IMG/VR virus record: IMGVR_UViG_3300043434_000295
Span: 102,833-166,832 of that record
DNA length: 64,000 bases
Strand: one strand, 5' to 3'
Source: a virus
The translations under genes were made by a program, and so were the position numbers. This document shows, piece by piece, positions 21,811-30,347 of the stretch (the stretch's first letter is position 1; each line of letters begins with the position of its first letter). The notes under the pieces were generated by a model, which was not told the DNA's origin, did no database searches, and was given only the letters and a program-made list of their open reading frames with translations.

Positions 21811-22211
21811 TATGTGCTTCAACTACTATATCGCGTGACCTCTTAGTCCAGAGTGGAAGTAGTGAAATAAAAGATTATATCTATAAAGAACTTCAATCTC
21901 AGATTAGTAAAAGTCTGATAAAAGACTTAGAAAAGCATATGAATATAAAAGAAACAAGAGATGCATTAACTGATACAATAACATATACTGCAACCGTTGA
22001 CCCCTATACTGCTTACAACACTTCTTCGAACACCATAACTGTTGCAGGTTATAATGGTGTTATTGGTAGTTCTACGATAACTCCTGTACAAAAAAACCTA
22101 CGTGTGGTAGAATATACTAAATCTGGTAAAATTACACGCGTTGAATTGCAATTTTATGATGAACACAGTGACGATTGGATTAAAGTTCCAAGAATTCAAT
22201 TAGAGGAATAA
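21807..22211 (+). CDS. Hypothetical protein, 134 aa, shared C-terminal domain
   Basis: Helical N-terminus (SSEIKDYIYKELQSQISKSL), a T/N-rich middle, and a C-terminal block LRVVEYTKSGKITRVELQF ending KVPRIQLEE. The next gene ends in the same block, so they are related by duplication. Start chosen at the overlap with the nucleotidase stop. Confidence 0.65.
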   Translation: MICASTTISRDLLVQSGSSEIKDYIYKELQSQISKSLIKDLEKHMNIKETRDALTDTITYTATVDPYTAYNTSSNTITVAGYNGVIGSSTITPVQKNLRVVEYTKSGKITRVELQFYDEHSDDWIKVPRIQLEE

Positions 22212-22212
22212 T

Positions 22213-22470
22213 ATGTTTAGTGTTAATACAGCAAACAAACTTGATACACAGTCTTATAGTGCGCCTATTCCTCCAGCGCCACCTCCAATAACAATTGTTA
22301 AACCTCTTTCGTATCAATTTCAAGTTGTTGAATATATGAAAGACGATAAAATTGTAAAAGTAGAATTGCAAGTTCAACAAACTACACATGACGAATATGG
22401 TAATGTTGTGTTTAGTTCTGGTTTTTCTCCAGTTCCACGTATTCAACTCCCTATGATTGATCATAAATGA
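22213..22470 (+). CDS. Hypothetical protein, 85 aa, paralogue of the preceding C-terminus
   Basis: FQVVEYMKDDKIVKVELQVQ and PVPRIQLP align with the end of the upstream protein. N-terminus is proline-rich (APIPPAPPPITIV). Could be a virion or adaptor protein; unrecognised. Confidence 0.65.
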   Translation: MFSVNTANKLDTQSYSAPIPPAPPPITIVKPLSYQFQVVEYMKDDKIVKVELQVQQTTHDEYGNVVFSSGFSPVPRIQLPMIDHK

Positions 22471-23237
22471 TTTTCAAATTTAAACAAAAACCAGTAGTGC
22501 TTAACGCATATACTTATCGTAAAGAATTAGTTGATCTATTTCCAATTCAACGTATGCAAAAACATATTCCTGAATGGTGGAGAAACATTGATGGAAAAGC
22601 TTATCATCCGCAATTTGGAGAAACAGAATCCAACACAATGAAACATTGCGCTGGGTTTATGGACTTCTATAAGTATGGTTATACAATTCCTCTTTGGACC
22701 GATGCAAAATTTAAATTGGGTATGAATGGTCGATCCTTCGATGCGTTGTTTTCAGACGAAGGAAGTCAAGGTATTATTCATCAACCAGAACAGCGTGGAT
22801 CATATTTACCTGCTAACAAATATCAACATGTCAAACTATCATCTCCATGGATGATTGATTGTTCTGAAGAAGTTAATTTTGCATTTGTTGGCAATACTTG
22901 GAATATAGACAATCCAGATGATATCATCGTTCCTTCAGGTGTACTAAATTTCAAATATCAGAAATCTTTGAATATTAATATGTTTTTGTCATATGGTTCT
23001 AAAGAAAAAGTAATTGAGATTGCAAGCGGAACTCCACTATTCAATTTGTTGCCAATGACAGAACGCGAAATTGTTCTAAACGTTAAAGGCGTATCAAAGG
23101 AAGAATTTGCAGATAGAATGGGTGTGTATCAACACCACTTTGCATTCAATGGCAATTACTTTAAACTGCGTAATTTCTTGAAAAAGAAAGAACAAGAAGA
23201 AACAAAATCTAAGTGTCCTTTTGGATTTGGAAAATGA
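22467..23237 (+). CDS. Conserved phage protein, 256 aa
   Basis: Reads RKELVDLFPIQRMQKHIPEWW, TMKHCAGFMDFYKYGYTIPLW and FKYQKSLNINMFLSYGSKEK. The C-terminus is KSKCPFGFGK. Similar proteins are known from marine and freshwater T4-like phages, some near photosynthesis or glycan genes, with no assigned function. Confidence 0.65.
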   Translation: MIFKFKQKPVVLNAYTYRKELVDLFPIQRMQKHIPEWWRNIDGKAYHPQFGETESNTMKHCAGFMDFYKYGYTIPLWTDAKFKLGMNGRSFDALFSDEGSQGIIHQPEQRGSYLPANKYQHVKLSSPWMIDCSEEVNFAFVGNTWNIDNPDDIIVPSGVLNFKYQKSLNINMFLSYGSKEKVIEIASGTPLFNLLPMTEREIVLNVKGVSKEEFADRMGVYQHHFAFNGNYFKLRNFLKKKEQEETKSKCPFGFGK

Positions 23238-23878
23238 ATATCTTTTATCTTCACGAAGATCCTGAAATCTGTGCACAAATGCACAACGACAAACACGTTG
23301 TAAAAATGATTTTGGAATATGCTCAATTACTTTCTACTGCCCACCGTTTTCTTGATGGTACTATTTCTATGGGTCGTTCAAAATCTGGACGTAAGAAAAC
23401 TTCATATGTGCTTGACGATCAGCGTGATAGTGTTCTTTACGCTGCTACTCATATCAATCATCCTTCTGCTAAATGGGTAAGACATTGCGAACAGAATTAT
23501 TTTTGGCTCTTTGAAATGTGGATAGAACTTCTTCGTGAATATTCTCATCGCTATGATAAGGTACACTCTTCTGATCGTTTGGTTGAATATCTTGCTAACT
23601 CGCCAAAGAACATTCCAAAGGATGTCGAATGGTCTCCACCTTGGCGCGCTATGCCAGATGAATTTAAAGTAGATCGTTCTATCGATGATTATACTGTTAA
23701 ATCGTATCGAGCATATTATCTTGGTGCTAAAGTGAAAATGTGCCGTTGGACTAATCGCGAAATGCCTGAATGGTTTGCAGATGGTATAAATACATTATAT
23801 GAAGATGCTTGTTATATTGAACACAAGCCAAAACTGAATAGAATTATTTCGATGCCACTACAATATGCCAACATATAA
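23234..23878 (+). CDS. Conserved phage protein, 214 aa
   Basis: Start at the ATGA overlap (MNIFYLHEDPE). Strongly conserved-looking: MHNDKHVVKMILEYAQLLSTAH, NHPSAKWVRHCEQNYFWLFEMW, CRWTNREMPEWF. Histidine-rich helical family widespread in T4-like phages; a metal-dependent enzyme is possible, but I cannot name it. Confidence 0.7.
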   Translation: MNIFYLHEDPEICAQMHNDKHVVKMILEYAQLLSTAHRFLDGTISMGRSKSGRKKTSYVLDDQRDSVLYAATHINHPSAKWVRHCEQNYFWLFEMWIELLREYSHRYDKVHSSDRLVEYLANSPKNIPKDVEWSPPWRAMPDEFKVDRSIDDYTVKSYRAYYLGAKVKMCRWTNREMPEWFADGINTLYEDACYIEHKPKLNRIISMPLQYANI

Positions 23879-24110
23879 ATTCAAAGACACTCGCAGTGGA
23901 GAAGAATTTGACAAGTTTATGTCAATCTCTGCTCGCGAGCAATATCTAAAAGACAATCCCCATTTAGAGCAAATGATTGCAGGAGTTCCAATGATTGGAG
24001 ATCCTGTGAACATGGGCGTCACCAAGCGCGATTCAGGCTTCAAGCACGTATTACAACAAATCCATGAAAGGACTCCAGGCAGCGACTTGAAGAAAATGAA
24101 CGCTTTTTAA
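23865..24110 (+). CDS. Conserved small phage protein, 81 aa
   Basis: MPTYKFKDTRSGEEFDKFMS starts like FmdB zinc ribbons but lacks their cysteines; IHERTPGSDLKKMNAF ends it. Orthologues sit next to phoH or exonuclease genes in T4-like cyanophages. Overlaps the preceding gene by 14 nt. Confidence 0.7.
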   Translation: MPTYKFKDTRSGEEFDKFMSISAREQYLKDNPHLEQMIAGVPMIGDPVNMGVTKRDSGFKHVLQQIHERTPGSDLKKMNAF

Positions 24111-24130
24111 TAACCAACCGGAGATAAAGA

Positions 24131-24910
24131 TTGGCAAGCTCAAGAAAAGCATCACTTAAGAGCGTAGATAATGAATCACATGATAATAAATCCCCAAGAG
24201 TTGCAGTGAACAATTCGTTAAAAATAAGGATTGATGACTTAAAAACATTCGAACCACTTACACAGAATCAAAAAATATTTTTTGATTCCTATAAAAGAGG
24301 TGATTATTTTGTAGCATTACATGGAGTTGCCGGAACTGGTAAAACATTTTGTGCATTGTATAAAGCACTAGAAGAAGTACTCGATAAGAGTAATCCATTT
24401 AAAAAGATTATTGTTGTTCGTTCAGCAGTACAATCACGTGAAATTGGTCATTTGCCTGGAGACGTGACCGAAAAAATGGAAATCTATCAACAACCATACC
24501 GTCAAATTTGCGAAACATTATTTGGTCGCAAAGATGCATGGGATAGATTAGAAGAACAAGGTTATATTGAATTCATTTCAACTTCGTTCATTCGCGGTAT
24601 GTCATTTGACGATGCAATTATTATCGTTGATGAAATGCAGAATTTGACGTTTGAAGAAATTGACACTGTTATGACTCGTGTTGGTTACCGTTCTAAAATC
24701 ATTTGGTGCGGTGATTATAGACAAACTGATTTGAATAAAAAGAAGAATGATGTCACTGGTATTTTGAAGTTTTTTGACATTGCATATCATATGGGTGCAT
24801 TTACAAAGATTGAATTTACAGTTGATGATATTGTTCGAAGTTCATTGGTCAAGGATTATATTTTGGCCAAATTAAAATATGAAGACAACGTTTCACCACA
24901 TTCATCATGA
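24131..24910 (+). CDS. phoH: PhoH-like ATPase, 259 aa
   Basis: TTG start at 24131, supported by GGAG 7 nt upstream. Walker A GVAGTGKT (about residues 64-71), PhoH block IIVVRSAVQSREIGHLPGD, Walker B IIIVDEMQN (about 162-170). Common in phages of aquatic bacteria; RNA helicase or phosphate-related roles are proposed but unproven. Overlaps the nuclease gene by 32 nt. Confidence 0.9.
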   Translation: MASSRKASLKSVDNESHDNKSPRVAVNNSLKIRIDDLKTFEPLTQNQKIFFDSYKRGDYFVALHGVAGTGKTFCALYKALEEVLDKSNPFKKIIVVRSAVQSREIGHLPGDVTEKMEIYQQPYRQICETLFGRKDAWDRLEEQGYIEFISTSFIRGMSFDDAIIIVDEMQNLTFEEIDTVMTRVGYRSKIIWCGDYRQTDLNKKKNDVTGILKFFDIAYHMGAFTKIEFTVDDIVRSSLVKDYILAKLKYEDNVSPHSS

Positions 24911-25538
24911 GATTGATAAGCTTACCCGTATCGATTCACCGGGTGGTAGACTATATCAAACGCCAACCGGTCGATCCTATCCATCGGTCACATCTGTCCT
25001 CGGAATCCTTGGAAAAGCAGAAATCCTTGAGTGGAGAAAACGGGTTGGAGAAGACGAAGCAAATAGGATCTCGTCAAGAGCAGCACGTAGAGGCACTGCT
25101 ATACACACGCTCTGCGAACATTATTTACTCAACGAGAACGTCAATCCTGGACCTTTTGATTTAGATACATTTAAGTCTTTAAAGCCATATCTAGACAATA
25201 TAAATAATATACATTGTCTAGAGACTCAACTTTATTCAGATTTCCTTCAAGTTGCCGGTACTGTAGATTGTATTGCCGAGTATGAAGGAAAACTTTCTAT
25301 AATTGACTTTAAAACGTCAAAGAGAGTTAAGTCACGAGACGATATTCACGGGTATTTCATGCAGACAGCTGCATATGCTGTTATGTTTGAAGAAAGAACC
25401 GGAATTCCAGTTGGAAAATTGGTTATCATCATGTCTGTCGATGATGATAAACCATTAATTTTCAAAGAGAAACGCGACGATTGGATAAATAGATTTATAG
25501 AGCTAAGGGAAGATTATTCAAAGCTCATGAACAAATAA
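24879..25538 (+). CDS. PD-(D/E)XK exonuclease, 219 aa
   Basis: RecB-like nuclease core: AGTVDCIAEYEGKLSIIDFKTSKR contains the catalytic D then D-x-K; before it RRGTAIHTLCEHYL (the GTxxH motif) and after it FMQTAAYAVMF (the Q-x3-Y helix). T4-like aquatic phages carry this enzyme near phoH. Role in DNA degradation or recombination. Confidence 0.88.
   Translation: MKTTFHHIHHEIDKLTRIDSPGGRLYQTPTGRSYPSVTSVLGILGKAEILEWRKRVGEDEANRISSRAARRGTAIHTLCEHYLLNENVNPGPFDLDTFKSLKPYLDNINNIHCLETQLYSDFLQVAGTVDCIAEYEGKLSIIDFKTSKRVKSRDDIHGYFMQTAAYAVMFEERTGIPVGKLVIIMSVDDDKPLIFKEKRDDWINRFIELREDYSKLMNK
25190..25222. repeat. Intragenic inverted repeat TCTAGACAAT / ATTGTCTAGA
   Basis: Perfect 10-bp arms at 25190-25199 and 25213-25222 inside the exonuclease gene. 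Confidence 0.6.
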
Positions 25539-25551
25539 AGGAACAGATAAA

Positions 25552-26139
25552 ATGGCTGTTATAGTTAAAGGCGATAGAATTACATTTCCAAGCGGTGATC
25601 AAACCGATCCAGGTATTGGAATTAATACTTTAAAGGCGATGGTAACAAACCAATCGGCAACTCATGGTGCCGTTGCGTGGGGATCCCATTATAACTGGGA
25701 TAGACGTCAAGAAGCACAAAACGTGCGCGGTAGATATTACGTCTCGAGATCAAACTATGCTGGAAGTGGTATTCAGTTAGCTGACGGGTATGGTAACATT
25801 TATTATAGTAATGGATACACGACTACGATTGGTAATGACACTGTAACCTTTGCAAATAACACGGGTTATGCGCTAAAGGTTAACGTTAGAGCATGGGCTG
25901 GCAGATGGACTGATGATACGGAATATCATTCAGTATGGCGTGGTGGTTCTATTTCAAATAACTATACGCATTCGGGTGGTACACAGATTATTAGTACTAA
26001 CTCTAACGATACTACATATGTAGATACCATTCCAGCAAATACATCATATACATATTATCATTATTGTGGACTTCCTGGTGGTAGTGGTGGTGACCAACTT
26101 AACGCATATTTCACTGTTAGTTTTAACACATGGGTATAA
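25552..26139 (+). CDS. Beta-rich hypothetical (virion-like) protein, 195 aa
   Basis: Begins MAVIVKGDRITFPSGDQTDPG; very rich in G, N, T, S and Y (YGNIYYSNGYTTTIGNDTV), few K/E, typical of secreted or virion beta proteins. No domain recognised. SD AAAGGAACAGATAA. Boundary gene between replication/nuclease genes and the accessory island. Confidence 0.65.
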   Translation: MAVIVKGDRITFPSGDQTDPGIGINTLKAMVTNQSATHGAVAWGSHYNWDRRQEAQNVRGRYYVSRSNYAGSGIQLADGYGNIYYSNGYTTTIGNDTVTFANNTGYALKVNVRAWAGRWTDDTEYHSVWRGGSISNNYTHSGGTQIISTNSNDTTYVDTIPANTSYTYYHYCGLPGGSGGDQLNAYFTVSFNTWV

Positions 26140-26154
26140 TATAAACTTTTCATT

Positions 26155-26766
26155 ATGAAAATTGAAGAAATAGATTATTCGAAAATAAGTGCATATATTC
26201 CTGAGGTTTTACAAGCGTTCAACGGCAAACAAGCTTTGAACGCTTGTTCGCTAGAAGAATTTAGAGATGCATTTAGAGTTAACCAAATGCAGTGTAAAGC
26301 ATGGTTATTAGACAATATACACTTCGTAAACAAAGAATCCAAGGTGTTGGTCATAGGATCATGGCTAGGTTTCACCTCGTATTGTCTTTATAAAATGGGA
26401 TTTAACAATATAAGTGAGACAGATCCAGACGATAGACTTGAAGTTATTGCTAATGCAATAAATTGTGTCAATGAAAATTTTATTCATCTGAATGAAGATG
26501 TAAATCATATTGATATTAGCCAATACGATTTAGTCATAAACACTTCATGTGAGCATATTGAAGATAATACTTGGTTCTCTTTAATAAAACCAGGTGCAGT
26601 AGTAGTTCTTCAATCTACAAATTTTAAATGTGATGATCATGTAAATACTGTTGAAAGTATAGATGAGATGAAACACTTATATAAGATGAAAACCGTTTAT
26701 GAAGATGAACTTAAGTTGAATGATATTTTCACACGATATATGCTAATTGGTATTAAAGATGTATGA
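26155..26766 (+). CDS. SAM-dependent methyltransferase-like protein, 203 aa
   Basis: Class I fold signals: motif I VLVIGSWLGFTSYCL (G-S-W-L-G), acidic end of strand 2 SETDPDDRLE, and motif IV QYDLVINTSCEHIED. Substrate cannot be told from the sequence. Linked by 8-nt overlap to the glycosyltransferase-like gene, so a modification of a shared substrate is plausible. Contains an internal 12-bp inverted repeat. Confidence 0.7.
   Translation: MKIEEIDYSKISAYIPEVLQAFNGKQALNACSLEEFRDAFRVNQMQCKAWLLDNIHFVNKESKVLVIGSWLGFTSYCLYKMGFNNISETDPDDRLEVIANAINCVNENFIHLNEDVNHIDISQYDLVINTSCEHIEDNTWFSLIKPGAVVVLQSTNFKCDDHVNTVESIDEMKHLYKMKTVYEDELKLNDIFTRYMLIGIKDV
26211..26247. repeat. Intragenic 12-bp inverted repeat
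   Basis: ACAAGCGTTCAA (26211-26222) and TTGAACGCTTGT (26236-26247), 13-nt spacer, in the 5' part of the methyltransferase-like gene. Confidence 0.65.
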
Positions 26767-27406
26767 TATCTTTTTCATCTGTTACAATGAAAGTAACAGA
26801 ATTGAGAATTGGAATAGAGTTGTAGAATTACACCCCAACGCAAAAATGGTGTATGGCGTCACTGATATTGCAAAGGCTCATCTAAGATGTAATGAACTTT
26901 GTACAACTGAAAGATTCTGGACAATCGATGGAGATAATTGGTTGTTAGACAGTCTTGATGTTGATGAGTATGAAGAAGATCTTATATTCTTTGATGCAAT
27001 AGATCCGATAGACAATTACGTTTCTACAATTGGTGGTGTTAAATTATGGAAGAAAAATAGTTTCATTAACACTACAATGGATAAAGGTGATTTTTGCAAA
27101 TTTGCAACAAAGACATATAAAGTAATTCACAAATCATTATCAATTCACAGATATGACAATACTCCAGAAGAAGCGTGGAGACATACTTTTAGACATATTG
27201 TAAAGTCGTTAACTGGAATTATTAGTAAAGAAGTTTTAGAAGACAATTTAAATCGTGCAAAAGAACACGAGCATCTAAATTCCCACAGTTATCGTGGATA
27301 CTTAGATGCTCTTGAATATGTTAAAGAGTGCGGCGGTGATTTTACTAAGATAAATTTAATAAATGATTATGATTGGTTATCATTAAAATGCGCCAAGAAG
27401 GTGTAA
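26759..27406 (+). CDS. Glycosyltransferase-like (GT-A) protein, 215 aa
   Basis: Start at the ATG overlapping the preceding stop; upstream TTG less likely. MYDIFFICYNESNRIENW has the GT-A entry strand, ERFWTIDGDNWLLD the DxD-type motif. The acidic C-terminus (HEHLNSHSYRGYLDALEY) is shared with small phage transferase-like proteins. Family assignment is tentative. Confidence 0.55.
   Translation: MYDIFFICYNESNRIENWNRVVELHPNAKMVYGVTDIAKAHLRCNELCTTERFWTIDGDNWLLDSLDVDEYEEDLIFFDAIDPIDNYVSTIGGVKLWKKNSFINTTMDKGDFCKFATKTYKVIHKSLSIHRYDNTPEEAWRHTFRHIVKSLTGIISKEVLEDNLNRAKEHEHLNSHSYRGYLDALEYVKECGGDFTKINLINDYDWLSLKCAKKV
27269..27311. repeat. Intragenic inverted repeat GAGCATCTAA / TTAGATGCTC
   Basis: 10-bp arms at 27269-27278 and 27302-27311, with an inner CCCAC/GTGG pairing. 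Inside the glycosyltransferase-like gene. Confidence 0.55.
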
Positions 27407-27862
27407 TCTCCATTCCGTAGAACAATTCATTGCAGAATGTGTTTCTCTAGTATCTACTTTGTACGCATTTCCAACTGGCATTTCGAATAAACCGTGATCT
27501 TTAAATACAAAGAAACATTGTTCATTTGTCACTAATGGAATATGTAATCTTGGTGAATCATCTCTATGCATCGAATAACATGATCTTGGTTTTAGCCACA
27601 TTAGACGAGTACGTTTAAGACCAAACTCATTTATGATTTCTTCGAATATGCTATTTTTGAAGAATGGATTGAGAATACATTTAGACCAATCGTCAGATGG
27701 TTTCATTCTTCCAACAGCATCTGACCATGGATCGTTATTTAAATATTGTAATCCCGCTTGCCTACCATTAGGATATTCAGTCCACTGAATATCCTTTTCT
27801 ACATTTGTATATGCATTCAAAAGTGTAGAATGATCTACACTGCCCATAATTTTAAAAATCAT
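27383..27862 (-). CDS. Aspartyl/asparaginyl beta-hydroxylase-like oxygenase, 159 aa
   Basis: MHRDDSPRLHIPLVTN gives the HxD iron ligands, and KVDTRETHSAMN the distal H, followed by EWRLHLLG (R for 2OG). This is the cupin/beta-hydroxylase layout. Iron- and 2OG-dependent hydroxylation of a peptide or small molecule is inferred. Converges on the glycosyltransferase-like gene with a 24-nt overlap; located directly downstream of the next minus gene. Confidence 0.72.
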   Translation of the reverse strand: MIFKIMGSVDHSTLLNAYTNVEKDIQWTEYPNGRQAGLQYLNNDPWSDAVGRMKPSDDWSKCILNPFFKNSIFEEIINEFGLKRTRLMWLKPRSCYSMHRDDSPRLHIPLVTNEQCFFVFKDHGLFEMPVGNAYKVDTRETHSAMNCSTEWRLHLLGAF

Positions 27863-27863
27863 A

Positions 27864-28397
27864 TTATTCTTCGACTATAGTTGCAGTTATTTGAGTCAAA
27901 TCGTCGTTTTCAATTATAGAATTCCATAAAACATTAATTGGCACATTTATAACTAATGCCATCACCGGTTCTTTAACATGTGTAGAACTTATAGAAGACG
28001 TATCAATTGCAATAGGTTGATCAATTACAATTTCTTCTTTAACATATAGTGCTTTTAACAATTGTTGATCAGCATCTTTGGATGGCACGTCAGCAAAATC
28101 ATATGTTTTTAGTATCATTTGTGGTGTTTCAACAAGTGGAAGCATGACGAGTGCACTATTTTGTTCCATTATATGAGGAGCAGATGATGCAACCAGTTCT
28201 ACCAGATAGATAGAATCTACAACCTTTGGCACAAATGGCAACTGATCTAACACATGATTAATTGCAGGGTTTGATAGATCTAATTCATTTAAACTTGCTT
28301 TTTGTATATAATTTTTTATTGATTTTTCTTTACTAATATATAAATCTATCAATGCCTGTTTATCGTAATCGATATTGACACGTTTATATCCTGACAT
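27864..28397 (-). CDS. Degenerate oxygenase-like protein, 177 aa
   Basis: SAPHIMEQNSALVMLPLVET and the late block DTSSISSTHVKEPVMALVINV have the strand order of the neighbouring oxygenases, but the HxD aspartate is missing (HIM) and the 2OG arginine appears replaced. Could be an inactive partner or a misread relation. First gene of the minus pair; a TATAAATA late motif lies 31 nt upstream. Confidence 0.5.
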   Translation of the reverse strand: MSGYKRVNIDYDKQALIDLYISKEKSIKNYIQKASLNELDLSNPAINHVLDQLPFVPKVVDSIYLVELVASSAPHIMEQNSALVMLPLVETPQMILKTYDFADVPSKDADQQLLKALYVKEEIVIDQPIAIDTSSISSTHVKEPVMALVINVPINVLWNSIIENDDLTQITATIVEE

Positions 28398-28427
28398 GGC
28401 AAATTCCTTTCGGTTAACTTAATTCTA

Positions 28428-28435
28428 TATTTATA
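28428..28435 (-). promoter_or_regulatory. T4-type late promoter motif (TATAAATA), minus strand
   Basis: Exact TATAAATA on the minus strand, 31 nt before the ATG of the 27864-28397 gene, matching the T4 late -10 consensus. The plus-strand gene starts at 28440, so the region is divergent. Confidence 0.6.
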
Positions 28436-28439
28436 ACAC

Positions 28440-29039
28440 ATGAACAACTACATAAAACCTCTAAAATTAGACTTAGACTACGAATATTTGCTAAATTTAG
28501 CGTTAAATACTCTTTCTAAAAATACCATTTCTGGTACATACGACATTAAAGGAATTGCAAAATGTGAAGATGATATATATTTAACATCTATAAGAAATAT
28601 TTTTCCCTGTCTTAGTCCGCAATTTACAATTTTAAGATACAAACAAAATCAAGGTCTTCCAGTTCATATTGATAAAGCTAGAAATTGTACATTAAATATT
28701 CCACTAGCGAACTGTGAAAATACTATAACTACATTTTATGAAAATATTGACTCTCGTGAATATGATATAAGTGATCATCCTGCTGGAAAAAGTGGTAACA
28801 TTATAGTTATAAAAAATAAATTGGATGAAGTATTTAATTTTACTATGATAACACCCGTATTATTTAATACATCTATACCGCATAGTGTTATGAACTATGG
28901 TGAAAAAGAAAGAATTATGTTAACTTGGCCTCTAACACTGAATTATATGTTTGAAACTGCAATTGATATATTTAATGACGATGCTGCAAGTGCTTTAACA
29001 CCTTTGAAACATTCTCTGAATTCATCGGTACATTCATGA
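28440..29039 (+). CDS. 2OG-Fe(II) oxygenase-like protein, 199 aa
   Basis: GLPVHIDKARNCTLNIPLAN gives HxD; LFNTSIPHSVMNYGEKERIMLTW gives distal H and R. Similar to prolyl-4-hydroxylase-like phage proteins. No SD is visible, and the divergent gap to the minus gene is only 42 bp. Tail-to-tail overlap of 68 nt with the next minus gene. Confidence 0.68.
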   Translation: MNNYIKPLKLDLDYEYLLNLALNTLSKNTISGTYDIKGIAKCEDDIYLTSIRNIFPCLSPQFTILRYKQNQGLPVHIDKARNCTLNIPLANCENTITTFYENIDSREYDISDHPAGKSGNIIVIKNKLDEVFNFTMITPVLFNTSIPHSVMNYGEKERIMLTWPLTLNYMFETAIDIFNDDAASALTPLKHSLNSSVHS

Positions 29040-29685
29040 TTAAATGAATACTATCTGATGTCCAACTTATAGTTCTATGAGTTTTACGTGTATTTACGTA
29101 GTAAACTCTACCCGGTTCTATTATGAGTTTCTTATCTGTTTCCATTATCCAATCATATTGTAATGGTCCACAATTATTCAAAAATGCAACTAATCTGAAT
29201 GAATTTCTTGGTATTGACGGATGATCTCTGTGCGGTAGAAAGTAACCACCAACACCAGAATTAATTAAGAAAGTTCTTCCAAGTGGAGAAAACTCTTCTA
29301 AAACATTTGTTAAGCTATAACACGCATTATATACTTCCGTTGGTTGATTAAACTCTAATTCTGTTACATGTCTACCAAGTTCTGCAATCGCTTGTGCTTG
29401 ACTGGGATTATCTTTGTGAGTTTTTCCGGGAAGATTCGTTAAAGATAATGCTTTCCTATTATTATGAATATGCGGTCTTGGTAAATAGTCAACCCATTCA
29501 TTTTCAAACTTAGATATTTCATTCATAAATTGTGAAGTATCTATTTTAAAATCCAATGGTTCGCAATCACCTAGATTTAATAACGCTAATTCATTTGCAA
29601 CAGTTTCTAAATTTACATTATTAGAATCGTATTGCACAGGGCGTTGACTTATTTCGTTTGGTTGTACTATAGTATTTGTCATCAC
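28972..29685 (-). CDS. 2OG-Fe(II) oxygenase-like protein, 237 aa
   Basis: FLPHRDHPSIPRNSFRLVAF (HxD) and YVNTRKTHRTISWTSD (distal H). The preceding PLQYDWIME strand and GRVYYV fit a cupin core. N-terminal 80 residues are an extra, unrecognised domain. Overlaps the PP-loop gene end by 4 nt. Confidence 0.68.
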   Translation of the reverse strand: MMTNTIVQPNEISQRPVQYDSNNVNLETVANELALLNLGDCEPLDFKIDTSQFMNEISKFENEWVDYLPRPHIHNNRKALSLTNLPGKTHKDNPSQAQAIAELGRHVTELEFNQPTEVYNACYSLTNVLEEFSPLGRTFLINSGVGGYFLPHRDHPSIPRNSFRLVAFLNNCGPLQYDWIMETDKKLIIEPGRVYYVNTRKTHRTISWTSDSIHLIMNVPMNSENVSKVLKHLQHRH

Positions 29686-30338
29686 ATTATTCCAGTATCA
29701 ATTAAATCATTTTTATAAAAAGCCCAAGCTCTTTCGCAGCACTGCCAACAGATACCACATCTAGTTGTTTTTGATGCAGTACACGTATGGGTTATATTTG
29801 GTATATCCAATAAATTTAAATCTTTTATAAGCTTTACAGTATCTGCTTTACTATAATCCCAGAATACGTCAAGTATTCTTTTATGGTTTGCTTTTATACG
29901 TTTTGGTCCATTGTAAAAACTTCCATCTGCATCTATAAATCTATCATATTCATAGTTTGGTAATAACTCTGGTGGATCTAAACTTTCAGGATTTTTTGTT
30001 ATAGCAGTCAGTGCTAAATCAAATTCATATTTCTGAATTGCTTCTATTACTCCAGATTTAACCTGAGAAGAGTGATGTCCATCGCCAGTTCCCACGAATA
30101 TTATATCAGAGTCTTTTAGTCCAAAAGTCTTATCAATATAGTTTACTATTCTTTTTGCATGTAATTCAGAATCATCGGGTCTTTTTACACAGAAGTATTT
30201 TATTTCAACGTCTACATTAAGTTTACGTTTTGTATCTTGTAATAAATATGCTAATAGAGTCGAATCAATTCCACCCGATATGAAAACGCCTATTATTTTA
30301 TGCGTTTTCACGATATCTTCTATAATTTTTAGTATCAT
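29682..30338 (-). CDS. PP-loop ATPase, QueC-like, 218 aa
   Basis: FISGGIDSTLLAYLL is the PP-loop (SGGxDS) that binds ATP in QueC, asparagine synthetase and related enzymes. At the C-terminus, C-x7-C-x2-C-x2-C (TCTASKTTRCGICWQCC) matches the zinc site of QueC, which makes 7-cyano-7-deazaguanine. No FolE, QueD, QueE or DpdA gene is seen here, so DNA 7-deazaguanine modification is not established; a different amide- or thio-forming reaction is possible. Start taken at MILKIIED; a 9-residue N-terminal extension also fits. Confidence 0.72.
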   Translation of the reverse strand: MILKIIEDIVKTHKIIGVFISGGIDSTLLAYLLQDTKRKLNVDVEIKYFCVKRPDDSELHAKRIVNYIDKTFGLKDSDIIFVGTGDGHHSSQVKSGVIEAIQKYEFDLALTAITKNPESLDPPELLPNYEYDRFIDADGSFYNGPKRIKANHKRILDVFWDYSKADTVKLIKDLNLLDIPNITHTCTASKTTRCGICWQCCERAWAFYKNDLIDTGIM

Positions 30339-30347
30339 GGTATAATA

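Noticed and set aside
30341-30346. TATAAT just before the 30348 gene as its promoter
   Set aside because: It ends 1 nt before the ATG, so transcription would start after the start codon. The -35 region is also poor.
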